Made by a program: the position numbers and the translations under genes
Notes under the pieces: model-generated
Database searches by the model: none
What the model was told of the DNA's origin: nothing
The model's input: the letters and a program-made list of their open reading frames with translations, nothing else
Part shown: piece by piece, positions 7,875 through 17,557 of the stretch
How positions within the stretch are numbered: the first letter of the stretch is position 1
How the letters are laid out: each line of letters opens with the position of its first letter
NCBI GenBank assembly: GCA_002050275.1
Contig: MWTB01000002.1
Coordinates: 351,176 to 415,175, forward strand
Direction: 5' to 3'
From: Anaerolineae bacterium UTCFX1
Lineage (GTDB): Bacteria > Chloroflexota > Anaerolineae > Anaerolineales > Villigracilaceae
DNA length: 64,000 nucleotides

Positions 7875-10477
7875 AGCGGCAGCCATACTGTGAACTTCGT
7901 CCCTGTGTCGGGCGCGCTGTCTACGTCTATCGCGCCGCCATGATCGGTAACGATGCCGTAAGTGACTGAAAGTCCAAGCCCGGTGCCGCCGTGCGCGCTG
8001 CGTGTCGTAAAGAACGGCTCGAAAATCCTACCGAGGTCTTCCGGCGAGATGCCTGCGCCGTTGTCTCGAACGGATAGGAGCGCCCATTGACGGTTGTCTC
8101 TGTTTGCTTGCGATGTAGCGACCTCCAGAATGCCTCCGTTTGACATGGCTTGTAATGCGTTGTGGACTAGATTGAGCGCGACTTGTTTCATTTGATTTGC
8201 ATCCATAACGACCCAAGGGAGCGATTCGTCTAAGTGCGTTTGAAGATTGACGCCGTTTGTGTGGAGGAGATGCTTACTCAACGCGATAACGTCTTCCACT
8301 ACTTCGTTTAAGGAAGCGCGCGCGCGAGCGCTTTCGCCTTGTCGCGCAAAATCCAGCAACCGGCGCACTACATCGCGGGCGCGTTTCGCTTCTCGTAAGA
8401 CTAGCTCGAGGTCTTTACGCGTTTGATTTTCCTCGGAGAATTCTTCAAGAGCGAGCTCGGCGAAGCCGGTGACGGACGTAAGCGGATTGTTCAATTCGTG
8501 CGCAATGCCTGCGGCCATCTCGCCGACAGCGGCAAGTTTGGCGGCTTGCAGCAAGCGATTCTCAGCTTTGCGTTGAGCATCCATGCGCTCATCCAATTCG
8601 ATCTGCGCGGCGCGCAGCTGACCGACAGTTGTTTCGAGGCGTTGATATTGATCGGCGCTTGCGATCACGCCGGCAAGAATACCTGCCAACGACTCGAGTG
8701 CGATAAAGTCGTTGTGCGTGAAGGCATAGCGTAGGCGGCTTTCTACGTCAATAACGCCGAGAATTTTTGTGCCGTCGCGAATCGCTACGCACATTTGCGA
8801 ACCCGCTTGCCAGCCTTTAATGGAACGATAATGTTCATCTTGCGAGGCGTCATTGATCATGAGGCTCTCGCCGCTTTTAAAAACATGGCCGCTGATTCCG
8901 TTGCGGACAGGGTATTCGAATGATCGCGCGGCGCGCTGGACGAGGTCTCGGCTGGCGCCGCCGAAGCCTCTAATCGTGAGGACGCCTTGATCGTCGGCGA
9001 TGAAGACTGCGGCAAGATCGTAGGCAAAATAGCGCGCCAACAGCTCGGCGGTGATCTGCGCGACGCTATGCGGTTCGGTTAACCCGACGACCTGCCCGAC
9101 CACTTCGTGAATTAACCCCAAGTTCCGCGCGCGTCCTTCTGCTTCTTCGCGCACACGCGTGTAATCGGCTAAACTAGCGAGATGGCTGGCAATGACGACG
9201 ATTAAACTTTCGTCGTAAGAATTGAACGCATCCGCTTTTGCGCTTTCAACGCAAAGCGCCCCGATAACTTGACCGTGGAATCGCAATGGGACGTATAAAC
9301 CTGAGAGCGCTCCCTTATATAACGGGACAGCGCCTTTAAGCGACGGGCTACCGAGCCGAACTTTCTGCGAATCTTGGATAAACGATGCGATCCACGGTTT
9401 GCGCAGGCTGCGAGTCGATGAAACGACGCGCCCGTTTTCGCTTCGAAATTTGGCGATCAATTGGTCGTTGGCGGAAAGTAGATCGAGCGCGATAAGCTCG
9501 GTGCCAAGCGCGCGGGCTAACAGCGCGAATACGCGTCGTGCGATCTGGTCGAGGTTTCGCCCGGTAGAGATTGTGAGCGAAAAATCGTTTAGCATGGCCA
9601 TACGCCGTAAGTGATTTGTCATTTCAGCAAACGTGATGATTGTTTCAATTGCTGGCGCGATCTGTGCGGTGAGTTCTGAAAGACGATTCCATTCGTCGTG
9701 CTTGAAGGCGGAAGTGCGCCAAAGCGCCAGCGTTCCGATCATGCGTTGCCCAATGACGATAGGAATGCACGTCCATACTTTCGCGCTGGCTTTTATTCCC
9801 TTGTGCGGAATTAACTCCCAGAGCGGGTCGTTGCGATTAACGACCATCGGTGCAAGGTTGCGATTCATTCGCCGCAATAACGTATTTGATTCGATCGGAA
9901 GGTCGAGGTTGGCGCAAGAGGGTGCGTTCCACTGGGCGCGGACTTCAAGCGAATCGCCGCGACGGAGAGCGAGCCAGGCGCCTTGTACGGAGACAAGGCG
10001 CAAGAAAGATACTAGAGCGCGATCCAGTGCGCGGGGTAGATCGTAGGGGCTTTCCGAGTCGAGGTCGGGGACGAGCAACGATGCGGCGACGGATGCAGAA
10101 GCGTCCGCTGACGATTCGATCTGTTGCATTCCTGCGGCGACGAGCCGCCATAGGCGCCGCGCGTTAGCATCCAGTTGATCCGAGCCGACAATGAGCGCGC
10201 GCCGCAAATCTGGCAGAGGGAAAATGAACAGGCGCGCGGTTTCGAAAGTAAACGGTTGCGGCGTCGCCATGGAGGTATCGCGGCTATTATGTAATTTTGC
10301 GCGCGTATCCGCCTGACCGATTAGCTGGATAAGTTCCAGGCGTTGCTTTTTTGCGAGACGGTAGTGTGAGTGGATACGCCATGCGCCCGCTTCGCGTTCG
10401 ATGAGCGCCGACCATGTCGCTTCGGTTAGGCGGCTAGCTTCTTTGAGCTGATGGTTTATGCGCGCAGACATTGTCAT
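7871..10477 (-). CDS. Soluble multi-GAF sensor histidine kinase
   Basis: The roughly 868-residue product has no membrane segment. It contains an N-terminal region of uncertain fold (about residues 1-140), then three GAF-like segments (about 145-290, 295-440, 455-610), a short coiled coil, the H-box AAGIAHELNNPLTSV (about 640), and a HATPase_c domain with N-box LNLVHNALQAM, G1 DNGAGI and G2 GGTGLGL. It heads the minus-strand cluster with the REC-GAF-kinase and the winged-helix regulator. The open frame extends to a TTG at 10525, but a TATAAT at 10490-10485 puts the transcription start near the ATG at 10477. An ATG at 10471 is also possible. Confidence 0.9.
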   Translation of the reverse strand: MTMSARINHQLKEASRLTEATWSALIEREAGAWRIHSHYRLAKKQRLELIQLIGQADTRAKLHNSRDTSMATPQPFTFETARLFIFPLPDLRRALIVGSDQLDANARRLWRLVAAGMQQIESSADASASVAASLLVPDLDSESPYDLPRALDRALVSFLRLVSVQGAWLALRRGDSLEVRAQWNAPSCANLDLPIESNTLLRRMNRNLAPMVVNRNDPLWELIPHKGIKASAKVWTCIPIVIGQRMIGTLALWRTSAFKHDEWNRLSELTAQIAPAIETIITFAEMTNHLRRMAMLNDFSLTISTGRNLDQIARRVFALLARALGTELIALDLLSANDQLIAKFRSENGRVVSSTRSLRKPWIASFIQDSQKVRLGSPSLKGAVPLYKGALSGLYVPLRFHGQVIGALCVESAKADAFNSYDESLIVVIASHLASLADYTRVREEAEGRARNLGLIHEVVGQVVGLTEPHSVAQITAELLARYFAYDLAAVFIADDQGVLTIRGFGGASRDLVQRAARSFEYPVRNGISGHVFKSGESLMINDASQDEHYRSIKGWQAGSQMCVAIRDGTKILGVIDVESRLRYAFTHNDFIALESLAGILAGVIASADQYQRLETTVGQLRAAQIELDERMDAQRKAENRLLQAAKLAAVGEMAAGIAHELNNPLTSVTGFAELALEEFSEENQTRKDLELVLREAKRARDVVRRLLDFARQGESARARASLNEVVEDVIALSKHLLHTNGVNLQTHLDESLPWVVMDANQMKQVALNLVHNALQAMSNGGILEVATSQANRDNRQWALLSVRDNGAGISPEDLGRIFEPFFTTRSAHGGTGLGLSVTYGIVTDHGGAIDVDSAPDTGTKFTVWLPL

Positions 10478-10484
10478 TGTCTTT

Positions 10485-10490
10485 ATTATA
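10485..10490 (-). promoter_or_regulatory. -10 box of the multi-GAF kinase operon
   Basis: A perfect TATAAT on the minus strand (10490-10485), 7 nt upstream of the ATG at 10477. No good -35 was found at 16-18 nt. It argues for a leaderless transcript and against the upstream TTG start. It lies within about 50 bp of the divergent trmFO start. Confidence 0.55.
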
Positions 10491-10504
10491 CGATATTGAG
10501 CTAG

Positions 10505-10534
10505 TTGTTTAGAGAGCGTTTGCAATGGTAGAAT
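10505..10534 (+). promoter_or_regulatory. trmFO promoter, leaderless
   Basis: TTGTTT (10505-10510), an 18-nt spacer and TAGAAT (10529-10534), with the trmFO ATG 6 nt after the -10 box. There is no room for a Shine-Dalgarno site between box and ATG. Confidence 0.55.
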
Positions 10535-10540
10535 CTCTTT

Positions 10541-11887
10541 ATGACAGATTTAATTGTAATCGGCGGCGGGTTAGCCGGCAGTGAAGCCGCTTGGCAAGCC
10601 GCCCAACGCGGATTGAAAACGCGCCTGTACGAGATGCGTCCCAGTTTGCAAACGGGCGCGCACCAGACCGACGCGTTGGCGGAACTCGTCTGCTCGAATT
10701 CGCTCGGCTCGAATTTGCCCGACCGCGCTTCTGGTTTACTGAAAGATGAAGCGCGCGCGCTTGGCTCGATGCTGTTAGAATGCGCCGAGGAGGCGGCTTT
10801 GCCGGCGGGCGGAGCGCTTGCGGTGGATCGTGATCTGTTCGCGCAGAAAGTTACCCAACGAATTGAATCCCACCCGAATATAGAGATCGTGCGCGAAGAA
10901 GCGACAACAATTTCAGGTGCGCTGACTATTGTCGCTAGCGGTCCGCTGACCTCGCCCGCGCTTTCAGAGGCGATCGTTGACTTGAACGGCGAAGATTGCC
11001 TGTTTTTCTTTGATGCGATCGCGCCTGTCGTACATGCCGACAGTATTAATATGGGGGTCGCGTTTCGCGCTTCACGCTATAGCAAGGACGGTGCGAGCGA
11101 TGGCGACTATATTAACTGCCCTTTTACGAAGGAAGAATATTATGCGTTTGTCGAAGCCTTATTGCAAGCGGAACGAATTGAATTGCGCGCATTTGAAGGT
11201 GCGATTAAATCTGGCGTGAAAGCGGGACGTTTCTTCGAAGGCTGCCTGCCGGTGGAAATTATCGCCGAACGAGGGATTGATTCGCTGGCGTTTGGCCCGA
11301 TGCGTCCGGTAGGATTGCGCGATCCGCGCACCGAAAAGCGTCCGTATGCGGTTGTTCAACTGCGTCAAGACAACCTTGCCGGCAGCCTATACAGCCTCGT
11401 CGGCTTTCAAACCAACTTGAAGTTTCCGGAGCAGAGACGAACGCTGCGTATGATCCCGGGGCTTGAATCGGCGGAATTTTTGCGCTATGGGCAGATGCAC
11501 CGAAACACATTCATTGCATCGCCAAAGCTTTTGCGCCCCACGCTCCAGCATATCTCGCGCGACCGCCTTTTCTGGGCTGGTCAGATTACCGGCGTGGAAG
11601 GTTACATGGGCAATATCGCTACCGGCGCGTTGGCGGGCATCAATGCGGCGCGTGTTCACCGTGGGGAAGAGCCGCTGACGTTGCCGCAGACGACGATGCT
11701 CGGCGCGCTTTGCCATTACATCGCTCATGCCAATTTGGCGGATTTTCAACCGATGAAAGCCAATTTTGGAATCCTGCCGGCACTTGTAAGCGCTTCAAAA
11801 ATCGGAAAGCGTGAACGAGGCGCGGTATACGCTGCGCGAGCGCTTAAAGATTTGCGAACGATATTGAGCGAGACGATTGCGGCATGA
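10541..11887 (+). CDS. trmFO: tRNA (uracil-54-C5)-methyltransferase, folate/FAD-dependent
   Basis: TrmFO methylates U54 in the T-loop of tRNA using methylenetetrahydrofolate and reduced FAD. The 448-residue protein starts with the FAD-binding [19 protein letters not shown]. It has the family blocks [27 protein letters not shown], and [16 protein letters not shown] (the second FAD-contact region), and ends near the usual length. It overlaps the next gene by ATGA. The start is set by a -10 box directly upstream. Confidence 0.95.
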   Translation: MTDLIVIGGGLAGSEAAWQAAQRGLKTRLYEMRPSLQTGAHQTDALAELVCSNSLGSNLPDRASGLLKDEARALGSMLLECAEEAALPAGGALAVDRDLFAQKVTQRIESHPNIEIVREEATTISGALTIVASGPLTSPALSEAIVDLNGEDCLFFFDAIAPVVHADSINMGVAFRASRYSKDGASDGDYINCPFTKEEYYAFVEALLQAERIELRAFEGAIKSGVKAGRFFEGCLPVEIIAERGIDSLAFGPMRPVGLRDPRTEKRPYAVVQLRQDNLAGSLYSLVGFQTNLKFPEQRRTLRMIPGLESAEFLRYGQMHRNTFIASPKLLRPTLQHISRDRLFWAGQITGVEGYMGNIATGALAGINAARVHRGEEPLTLPQTTMLGALCHYIAHANLADFQPMKANFGILPALVSASKIGKRERGAVYAARALKDLRTILSETIAA

Positions 11888-12792
11888 CGAAAAACTCCGT
11901 TACGATCTATCTCTCAGCGATTGGACTTTTGCTGGTTATTGCTCTCGGATGGTATGCCTATTCGTTTCTTTTCCCGCCGCAATCGGATGAGACCTCTTTC
12001 GACGGTTTACGCGCCTACGAAGACGTGGAAACGCAAATAGCGTTTGGTCCACGCGTTCCGGGGTCGAGCGCTCACATTCAAGTTCGCGAATGGATGCGCG
12101 ACGAACTTGAAGCCGCCGGCTGGCAAGTGGAAGTTCAGGAAGCGGAAGCGATGGGGCATCCGATCTTTAATCTGATTGCGAAGCGTTCCGACGATCCGCC
12201 GCAAATTATCTTTGGCGCGCATTACGATACGCGTCTGTTCGCCGACAACGATCCTGTTCTTGCGAATCGTAACCAGCCGCCGCCCGGTGCAAACGATGGC
12301 GCTTCGGGCGTGGCTGTCTTGCTGGAGTTGGCGCGTTCTCTGCCGAAGGATACAGTCGGCGTGTGGCTGACGTTTTTTGACGCGGAAGATAATGGTCGTA
12401 TCGAGAGTTGGGATTGGATTCTTGGCTCGACAGTATTCGTTGAAAGCAACTCTATCCAGCCGCGGGCAGTCGTCATTGTGGATATGATCGGCGACGCGGA
12501 TTTAAATATCTACAAGGAAAAGAACTCGAGTCCTGCCTTGACCGATGAGATTTGGATGGTTGCGGAAAGCATGGGCTATGGCGCGCAATTTCTACCTGAA
12601 TATAAATATACGATGGTAGACGACCATCTGCCGTTCATCGAGGCGGGGATTCCGACGGTGGAAATAATTGATTTTGATTATCCCTACTGGCACATGCTGG
12701 CTGATACGCCGGACAAGATCTCGCCATTGAGCCTTGAGGCGGTGGGTAAGACGTTGTGGGCTTGGACGACGCGGCAGAAAGCGCAAAACTGA
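11884..12792 (+). CDS. M28-family zinc hydrolase (aminopeptidase or glutaminyl cyclase-like), membrane-anchored
   Basis: An N-terminal hydrophobic segment (about residues 8-31) anchors a 302-residue protein whose catalytic part would face outward. Likely zinc ligands of the M28 fold are His113 in GAHYDT, Asp138 in GANDGASG, Glu168 in FFDAEDNG, Asp200 or Asp204 in IVDMIGDAD, and His270 in [13 protein letters not shown]. The [15 protein letters not shown] segment resembles both M28 aminopeptidases and bacterial glutaminyl-peptide cyclotransferases, so the reaction (N-terminal residue removal or pyroglutamate formation) is not settled. It is coupled to trmFO by a 4-bp overlap, though no functional link is evident. 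Confidence 0.8.
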   Translation: MTKNSVTIYLSAIGLLLVIALGWYAYSFLFPPQSDETSFDGLRAYEDVETQIAFGPRVPGSSAHIQVREWMRDELEAAGWQVEVQEAEAMGHPIFNLIAKRSDDPPQIIFGAHYDTRLFADNDPVLANRNQPPPGANDGASGVAVLLELARSLPKDTVGVWLTFFDAEDNGRIESWDWILGSTVFVESNSIQPRAVVIVDMIGDADLNIYKEKNSSPALTDEIWMVAESMGYGAQFLPEYKYTMVDDHLPFIEAGIPTVEIIDFDYPYWHMLADTPDKISPLSLEAVGKTLWAWTTRQKAQN

Positions 12793-12826
12793 TACAATCA
12801 ACGACGGATACTCGTAGACAAACGCC

Positions 12827-14092
12827 ATGCCAAAGAAGAAAACATCGCAATCGGTCGGTCAGATTCTAAAACAGATCCGCCCAGCATGGATCGAATATGT
12901 AGGCGATAACCTTGCAAGCGGGCTGGAAGCGCGCGCGGAGTTTGGGGAACAGCTGGAGCGTTTCTTCGATCTGTTGGAACAGTCGGTCGCCACGGGCGAT
13001 TCGGCATGGATGGATTCGATTTTGCTTGATTGGGCAAAGTCTTCCACGCGCACAAATCTAGAAGAAGGGCTGTATCGCATCTCGTTCTTAATGAATCGCA
13101 TGATCGCGCTAACCATTCAGACGGCGAGCCGCGCGCTGACAAAACATCAGGCGTTTGACTTGCTTGCTGCGATTTTACCGATCTATACGTATGGCTTGGG
13201 CGTGGTGGCGCGATATGAAATGGAAATGCGTGTATCATATATTTCCGCTGAGATGGAGCGAGCGCGCAAACAAGCCGAGCGCGTAGATAGGAGTAAATCT
13301 GCGTTTATTTCGATTGCGGCGCATGAATTAAAAACGCCTCTGACGCTGATCGAGGGATACGCGGCTATGATGGAAGATTTGAACGAGGAACGGCGCGATG
13401 AGAAGCTGGGCGGTTTATTGACGGGAATGAACGCGGGCGTGAATCGCTTGCGCATTATCGTGGACGATATGATAGATGTTTCGTTGATTGACAACGATCT
13501 GTTGCGCGTGAATTCGCAGCCGGTGCAAATTAGGAATCTGTTTGAAACATTGCGTAAGGAATTGGAACCGGTCGCTCAGAATCGAAATCTGACCATGACG
13601 TTCTTGTCTTTTGAAGGCGACCGGCAGTGGATCTACCTTGACGCGATTCGCATGACGCAGGCGTTGCGAAATGTGGTCGGCAACGCCGTCAAATTCACGC
13701 CCGACGGTGGAACGATCTTGATCGGCGGCGAATTGCGGACGGGTTTCATTGAAATTTTTGTTAAGGATAATGGCATCGGAATTTCGCTGAAGAATCAGCG
13801 TTCGATCTTTGAGAACTTCGAGCAACCCGGCAGCGTGGAACTGCACTCCAGCGGCAGGACAAAATTTAAAGGTCGCGGACCGGGGCTGGGATTGCCAATT
13901 GCGCGCGGCATTCTCGAAGCGCACGGAGGTTCGATCTGGGTGGAATCGCCCGGATACGACGAGAAGACGCGTCCTGGCGCCACATTTCATATTCTGATTC
14001 CTGTGCGTGCGCGAGCGTCTAACCCAAAAATGTCGGAGTTGTTCGGCGCACTTGAGAAGGACAATGAAACCCGCGCTGCTGAACGATCATAA
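12827..14092 (+). CDS. Sensor histidine kinase with RsbRD-like helical N-terminus
   Basis: The 421-residue soluble kinase has an all-helical N-terminal region (about residues 8-150) that begins ILKQIRPAWIEYV and resembles RsbRD/RsbR N-terminal or globin-like sensor modules by pattern only. A coiled coil, H-box SIAAHELKTPLTLIEGYAAMM, and a HATPase_c domain with N-box VGNAVKFTPDGG, G1 DNGIGI and G2 GPGLGLPIARG follow. No response regulator adjoins it. hflX starts 14 bp later. It is an orphan kinase whose partner is not evident. Confidence 0.88.
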   Translation: MPKKKTSQSVGQILKQIRPAWIEYVGDNLASGLEARAEFGEQLERFFDLLEQSVATGDSAWMDSILLDWAKSSTRTNLEEGLYRISFLMNRMIALTIQTASRALTKHQAFDLLAAILPIYTYGLGVVARYEMEMRVSYISAEMERARKQAERVDRSKSAFISIAAHELKTPLTLIEGYAAMMEDLNEERRDEKLGGLLTGMNAGVNRLRIIVDDMIDVSLIDNDLLRVNSQPVQIRNLFETLRKELEPVAQNRNLTMTFLSFEGDRQWIYLDAIRMTQALRNVVGNAVKFTPDGGTILIGGELRTGFIEIFVKDNGIGISLKNQRSIFENFEQPGSVELHSSGRTKFKGRGPGLGLPIARGILEAHGGSIWVESPGYDEKTRPGATFHILIPVRARASNPKMSELFGALEKDNETRAAERS

Positions 14093-14106
14093 ATGTATGG
14101 AGGAAA

Positions 14107-15459
14107 ATGGCAAAACGAATCCTGCAGTCTACTTCGGCTCCGCGCGAGCGAACATTTCTCGTAGGCGTCGAACTCTATCAGCATAAGGCGTTGCTCTCAT
14201 TGAGCGATTCGCTGGCAGAGTTGACGTTGCTTGCCGACACAGCCGGGCTGGAAGTCGTCGGCGAGTTGACACAGAAGCTAGACCGTCCCCACGTTAAGAC
14301 ATATATCGGTCCCGGGAAAGTGGATGAGTTGAAAGCGCTCGTCGAGGAGACGCTTTCGCAAGTCGTCATCTTTGACGACGAACTTTCGCCGCGTCATCAG
14401 CGCGAGTTGCAGGAAGCGCTGGGAAGGCATGTGCGCGTATTGGATCGTACGGCGTTAATTCTCGATATCTTCGCGCAACACGCTCGCACGAAGGAAGGCA
14501 TGTTACAGGTTGAACTCGCGCAATATGAATATTACTTGCCGCGCCTGACAGGTCAGTGGACGCATCTTGAGCGGCAGGCGGGCGGCGGAGGCGGGCGAGC
14601 CGGATCGACGGGCGGAGTTGGATTGCGCGGTCCCGGCGAAACTCAGTTGGAAGTGGATAAACGCGTGATCCGCCGCGAGATTGCGCGCCTCAAGAAGGAA
14701 CTCCTCAAAGTCAGCGCTCATCGTCAGCGATATCGTGCGCAGCGAAAACGCGCCCGCGTTCCGACCGTTGCACTGGTGGGTTACACTAATGCGGGAAAAT
14801 CCACGCTATTGAATAGGCTGACGAAATCGGACGTTTACGCGGCAGACCGACTGTTCGCTACGCTCGACCCTACGACGAGACGCATCGAATTGCCGGGCGG
14901 TTATCAAGCGCTGATGACCGACACGGTAGGTTTTATCCAAAAGCTGCCCACTGCGCTGATTGACGCTTTTCACGCGACGCTAGAGGAAATCCTCGAAGCC
15001 AACCTGCTTTTACACGTGGTGGATATTTCTCATCCCAACGCGTTGAGTCAATATAATTCCGTGCGACAAACGCTTGATGAGTTAGGCGCTCAGCGCATTC
15101 CGACGATTGCCGCGCTGAACAAGAGCGACCGCCTGCGCGACCCGCAAGCGGCGCAGAAAACGGCAAGTCAATACGCGAAAGCTATAACGATCTCAGCCGC
15201 AACGGGCGATGGCGTTCCTGAATTGTTGCGTTTAATTCAAGAGGAACTGTACGAGACGTATGTGCCTATTCATGTGCGCGTGCCTTATCAGCAAGGCGCG
15301 TTGATTTCATTGTTCCATGAGGCGGGGCAGGTGGAGCGTATTGAACATGGGCGCGGCGGAGTGACTATACAAGGACGTATTCCCGGGCGTTTGGCAGCAC
15401 AGTTTGCCGATTGGGAAATTTACGACGGATATGAATCTATGCAAGAGGAAGAACTATGA
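14107..15459 (+). CDS. hflX: GTPase HflX
   Basis: HflX is a ribosome-associated GTPase that splits stalled 70S ribosomes under stress. The 450-residue protein shows the N-terminal nucleotide-binding domain with YIGPGKVDELKALV, the Gly-rich loop (GGGGGRAGSTGGVGLRGPGETQLE, described here only by position about 158-181), the coiled RRREIARLKKEL-type helix, and the G domain with G1 GYTNAGKST, G3 DTVGFI, G4 NKSD and G5 SAATGDG. A GGAGGAAA site precedes the ATG. Its stop codon overlaps the start of a small membrane protein gene. Confidence 0.95.
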   Translation: MAKRILQSTSAPRERTFLVGVELYQHKALLSLSDSLAELTLLADTAGLEVVGELTQKLDRPHVKTYIGPGKVDELKALVEETLSQVVIFDDELSPRHQRELQEALGRHVRVLDRTALILDIFAQHARTKEGMLQVELAQYEYYLPRLTGQWTHLERQAGGGGGRAGSTGGVGLRGPGETQLEVDKRVIRREIARLKKELLKVSAHRQRYRAQRKRARVPTVALVGYTNAGKSTLLNRLTKSDVYAADRLFATLDPTTRRIELPGGYQALMTDTVGFIQKLPTALIDAFHATLEEILEANLLLHVVDISHPNALSQYNSVRQTLDELGAQRIPTIAALNKSDRLRDPQAAQKTASQYAKAITISAATGDGVPELLRLIQEELYETYVPIHVRVPYQQGALISLFHEAGQVERIEHGRGGVTIQGRIPGRLAAQFADWEIYDGYESMQEEEL

Positions 15460-15665
15460 AGCGGCTCTCAAAATTGGTGGATCGGATGTCGAATTTCTTT
15501 GCGCATCGAAAAGGCTTGTTGCCCATGCTCGGCATGGCGTTAATCGCGATTAACTTTGCCCTGCCGTTTTTCTTCGGCGCGACCTTTATTGCCAGCAGTA
15601 ACTTATTCCTGCATCTAGGCGCGATTATCGCTATTTTTGGATTTATGCTCGCGTGGGCGTTATGA
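15456..15665 (+). CDS. Small two-helix membrane protein
   Basis: A 69-residue product whose ATG overlaps the hflX TGA as ATGA, so it is probably translated by coupling. It has a basic N-terminus and two predicted membrane helices (about residues 22-44 and 48-69) with a short loop between. No family was recognised. Tight coupling and a normal hydrophobic profile support a real gene. Its function is unknown. It is convergent with murI, 2 bp apart. Confidence 0.65.
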   Translation: MKRLSKLVDRMSNFFAHRKGLLPMLGMALIAINFALPFFFGATFIASSNLFLHLGAIIAIFGFMLAWAL

Positions 15666-15667
15666 TG

Positions 15668-16510
15668 TCAATACACATTGCGCGCCGACAGCGTTTGTAA
15701 ATCGGCGCTCCAACGGACTTGCTTGACGGCGAATGTTTCTCCCAACAATAGCGACAGGAGATCGCTAAAGGCGGAAGGATCGCCCGATGTGAAAAATTCG
15801 GCAGTTCCCAGCGTTGCCGATGCGTTCTTTAGCCCGTCCGCTTCAAGCAGGCGTTCGACCTGCCGCGCTACGGCTGGAGACGGGTCTATTACCTGAACGT
15901 CCGCGCCGGCGATTTCCTGAATAAGCGGAATAACGAACGGATAATGCGTGCACCCTAGGACAACGACGTCGACTTGTTTCGCTGCCATCGGCTTTAATGC
16001 GTCGTGTAAAATACGGCGCGTCTCGCTTCCTGTCAGGTTGCCTCTTTCGATCTGTTGGACGAGCCCTTCGCAAGCGCTTTGATGCAACTCCACGCCGTTG
16101 GCGAAACGCCCAATAACTGACGCGTACAATTCGCCTTGAAAGGTCGCTGGGGTGGCGAGCACGCCCACTTTGCCGGTGCACGTGCGTTCTGCAGCTGGTT
16201 TGACAGCGGGTTCCATGCCGACAAACCGAACGCGCGGAAACTTATCTCGCAGAAACTTCAGCGCCGCGGCGGAAGCGGTGTTGCATGCAATGACGACGAT
16301 CTTTGCGTCGCGTACGAGTAAGAAGCGCGCGATCGTCTCGGAGAACCGCTGGATTTGTTCCATGGCGCGCAAGCCGTAGGGAACGTGCTGTTGATCGCCG
16401 AAATATAGCGTCGACTCATTTGGCAAGCGCGCGCGGATTGCTCGTAAAACGGAGAGTCCGCCTGCGCCGGAGTCGAAGACGCCAATGGGAGAGCCTGCTG
16501 TTGGAGCCAT
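15668..16510 (-). CDS. murI: Glutamate racemase
   Basis: MurI supplies D-glutamate for peptidoglycan by interconverting L- and D-glutamate without a cofactor. The 280-residue enzyme carries GVFDSGAGGLSVLR (residues 10-23), catalytic Cys76 in IACNTASA and Cys187 in LGCTHYPF, with FVGMEPAVKPA between them. Length is normal. The ATG lies 7 nt after a minus-strand TATACT (16523-16518), again suggesting a leaderless transcript. The upstream EamA gene ends 35 bp away on the same strand. Confidence 0.95.
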   Translation of the reverse strand: MAPTAGSPIGVFDSGAGGLSVLRAIRARLPNESTLYFGDQQHVPYGLRAMEQIQRFSETIARFLLVRDAKIVVIACNTASAAALKFLRDKFPRVRFVGMEPAVKPAAERTCTGKVGVLATPATFQGELYASVIGRFANGVELHQSACEGLVQQIERGNLTGSETRRILHDALKPMAAKQVDVVVLGCTHYPFVIPLIQEIAGADVQVIDPSPAVARQVERLLEADGLKNASATLGTAEFFTSGDPSAFSDLLSLLLGETFAVKQVRWSADLQTLSARNVY

Positions 16511-16517
16511 GCTGAAG

Positions 16518-16523
16518 AGTATA
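16518..16523 (-). promoter_or_regulatory. -10 box of murI
   Basis: TATACT on the minus strand, 7 nt before the murI ATG, in the 34-bp gap after the EamA gene. No convincing -35 was seen. It fits the leaderless pattern found at moaC, scpA and trmFO. Confidence 0.4.
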
Positions 16524-16544
16524 ACGGATAATGCTTGCAGCGTT

Positions 16545-17486
16545 CTAGCGTTTGTAGAAATTGGCGGGGAAGTCGGGTGGTTGCAACCATCCTAACAATC
16601 CGTGTTTGGAGGGTCGGCTAGGCGGAGGCTTTTCGAACCAAACGAACAGCAAACTGAAACTTAAGCCGATCATTCCAGCCCATTGCCAGCCGGCGAGTTC
16701 TTCCCCGAGTAAGAGATGGCTGAAGACGATGGCGACGATTAACTCTGCCAGCCCGAGGATCGCGGTCTGCATTCCGCCAATGTGTTTTACGCCGAAGAAG
16801 AGCGTTAGACGCGAGAAGAACGTTACCGCCGTAAGCGCCAGCGCCGGCGCCCATGGCGCGGATTTACTGGGCAGGCTTCCGTCGAAAATGAAGTAGGCAG
16901 GCACGACGATCAGGCTCATGGCGAGGAGCGTGTAGACGGTCACTGTGGGAGCCGGTACATCGTAGAGCGCGCGTTGATTAATAGGTAGATGAAGCGCGTA
17001 TAAAGCAGCGGCGATCAGCATAAATGCCACGCCGGACGGATCGAGAGCGATATCGGCGTTGCGAGTTAGAAGGTAAACTGAAACGATTGCGACAGCGATC
17101 CGTAGAAAGGTTAGGCGCGAAGGAGGTTGGCGATCTAATTGCAGCCAAAATGCGACGAAGAACGGGTAGAGCGAATAGAGCAACTGAGCCATGCTGGCGT
17201 TTAATTTGCTTAAGCCGATGTAATAGAAAATAGACCCGATGCCGTTAATCGCGCCGGCCAACATGGTAACATATAATGCGGCGGGATAAATATAGAGCGC
17301 GCGACGATTGAATAGGGCGAGAATCGCCGCAAGTAAGAGCGCCGCTAAACTGGTGCGGAAAGCGACGACGGCGAACGGCGAAAATTTGCCTGCGCCCATG
17401 GCGGCTTTGCCGAATACCGGCGCCAACCCGAGGAATAGCGCGGAGAGCAACGCTGCATTGATGCCTTTCTGTCTGGCTTTGTGCAT
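16545..17486 (-). CDS. EamA/DMT-superfamily transporter
   Basis: The 313-residue integral membrane protein has about ten hydrophobic helices arranged as two EamA repeats (about residues 8-145 and 150-290), starting with ALLSALFLGLAPVFGKAAM and ending with LGEELAGWQWAGMIGLSFSLLFVW. Members of the drug/metabolite transporter superfamily export amino acids, nucleosides or other metabolites, and the substrate is not predictable here. It follows the threonine synthase-receiver gene by 71 bp on the same strand. Amino acid export is therefore possible but unproven. Confidence 0.85.
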   Translation of the reverse strand: MHKARQKGINAALLSALFLGLAPVFGKAAMGAGKFSPFAVVAFRTSLAALLLAAILALFNRRALYIYPAALYVTMLAGAINGIGSIFYYIGLSKLNASMAQLLYSLYPFFVAFWLQLDRQPPSRLTFLRIAVAIVSVYLLTRNADIALDPSGVAFMLIAAALYALHLPINQRALYDVPAPTVTVYTLLAMSLIVVPAYFIFDGSLPSKSAPWAPALALTAVTFFSRLTLFFGVKHIGGMQTAILGLAELIVAIVFSHLLLGEELAGWQWAGMIGLSFSLLFVWFEKPPPSRPSKHGLLGWLQPPDFPANFYKR

Positions 17487-17557
17487 GGTGTCTTATTGTT
17501 ACACGATAGAGGAAATGCCGCAATCGTTCTTGCGGGGGAATATTTCCACGATCCGAA

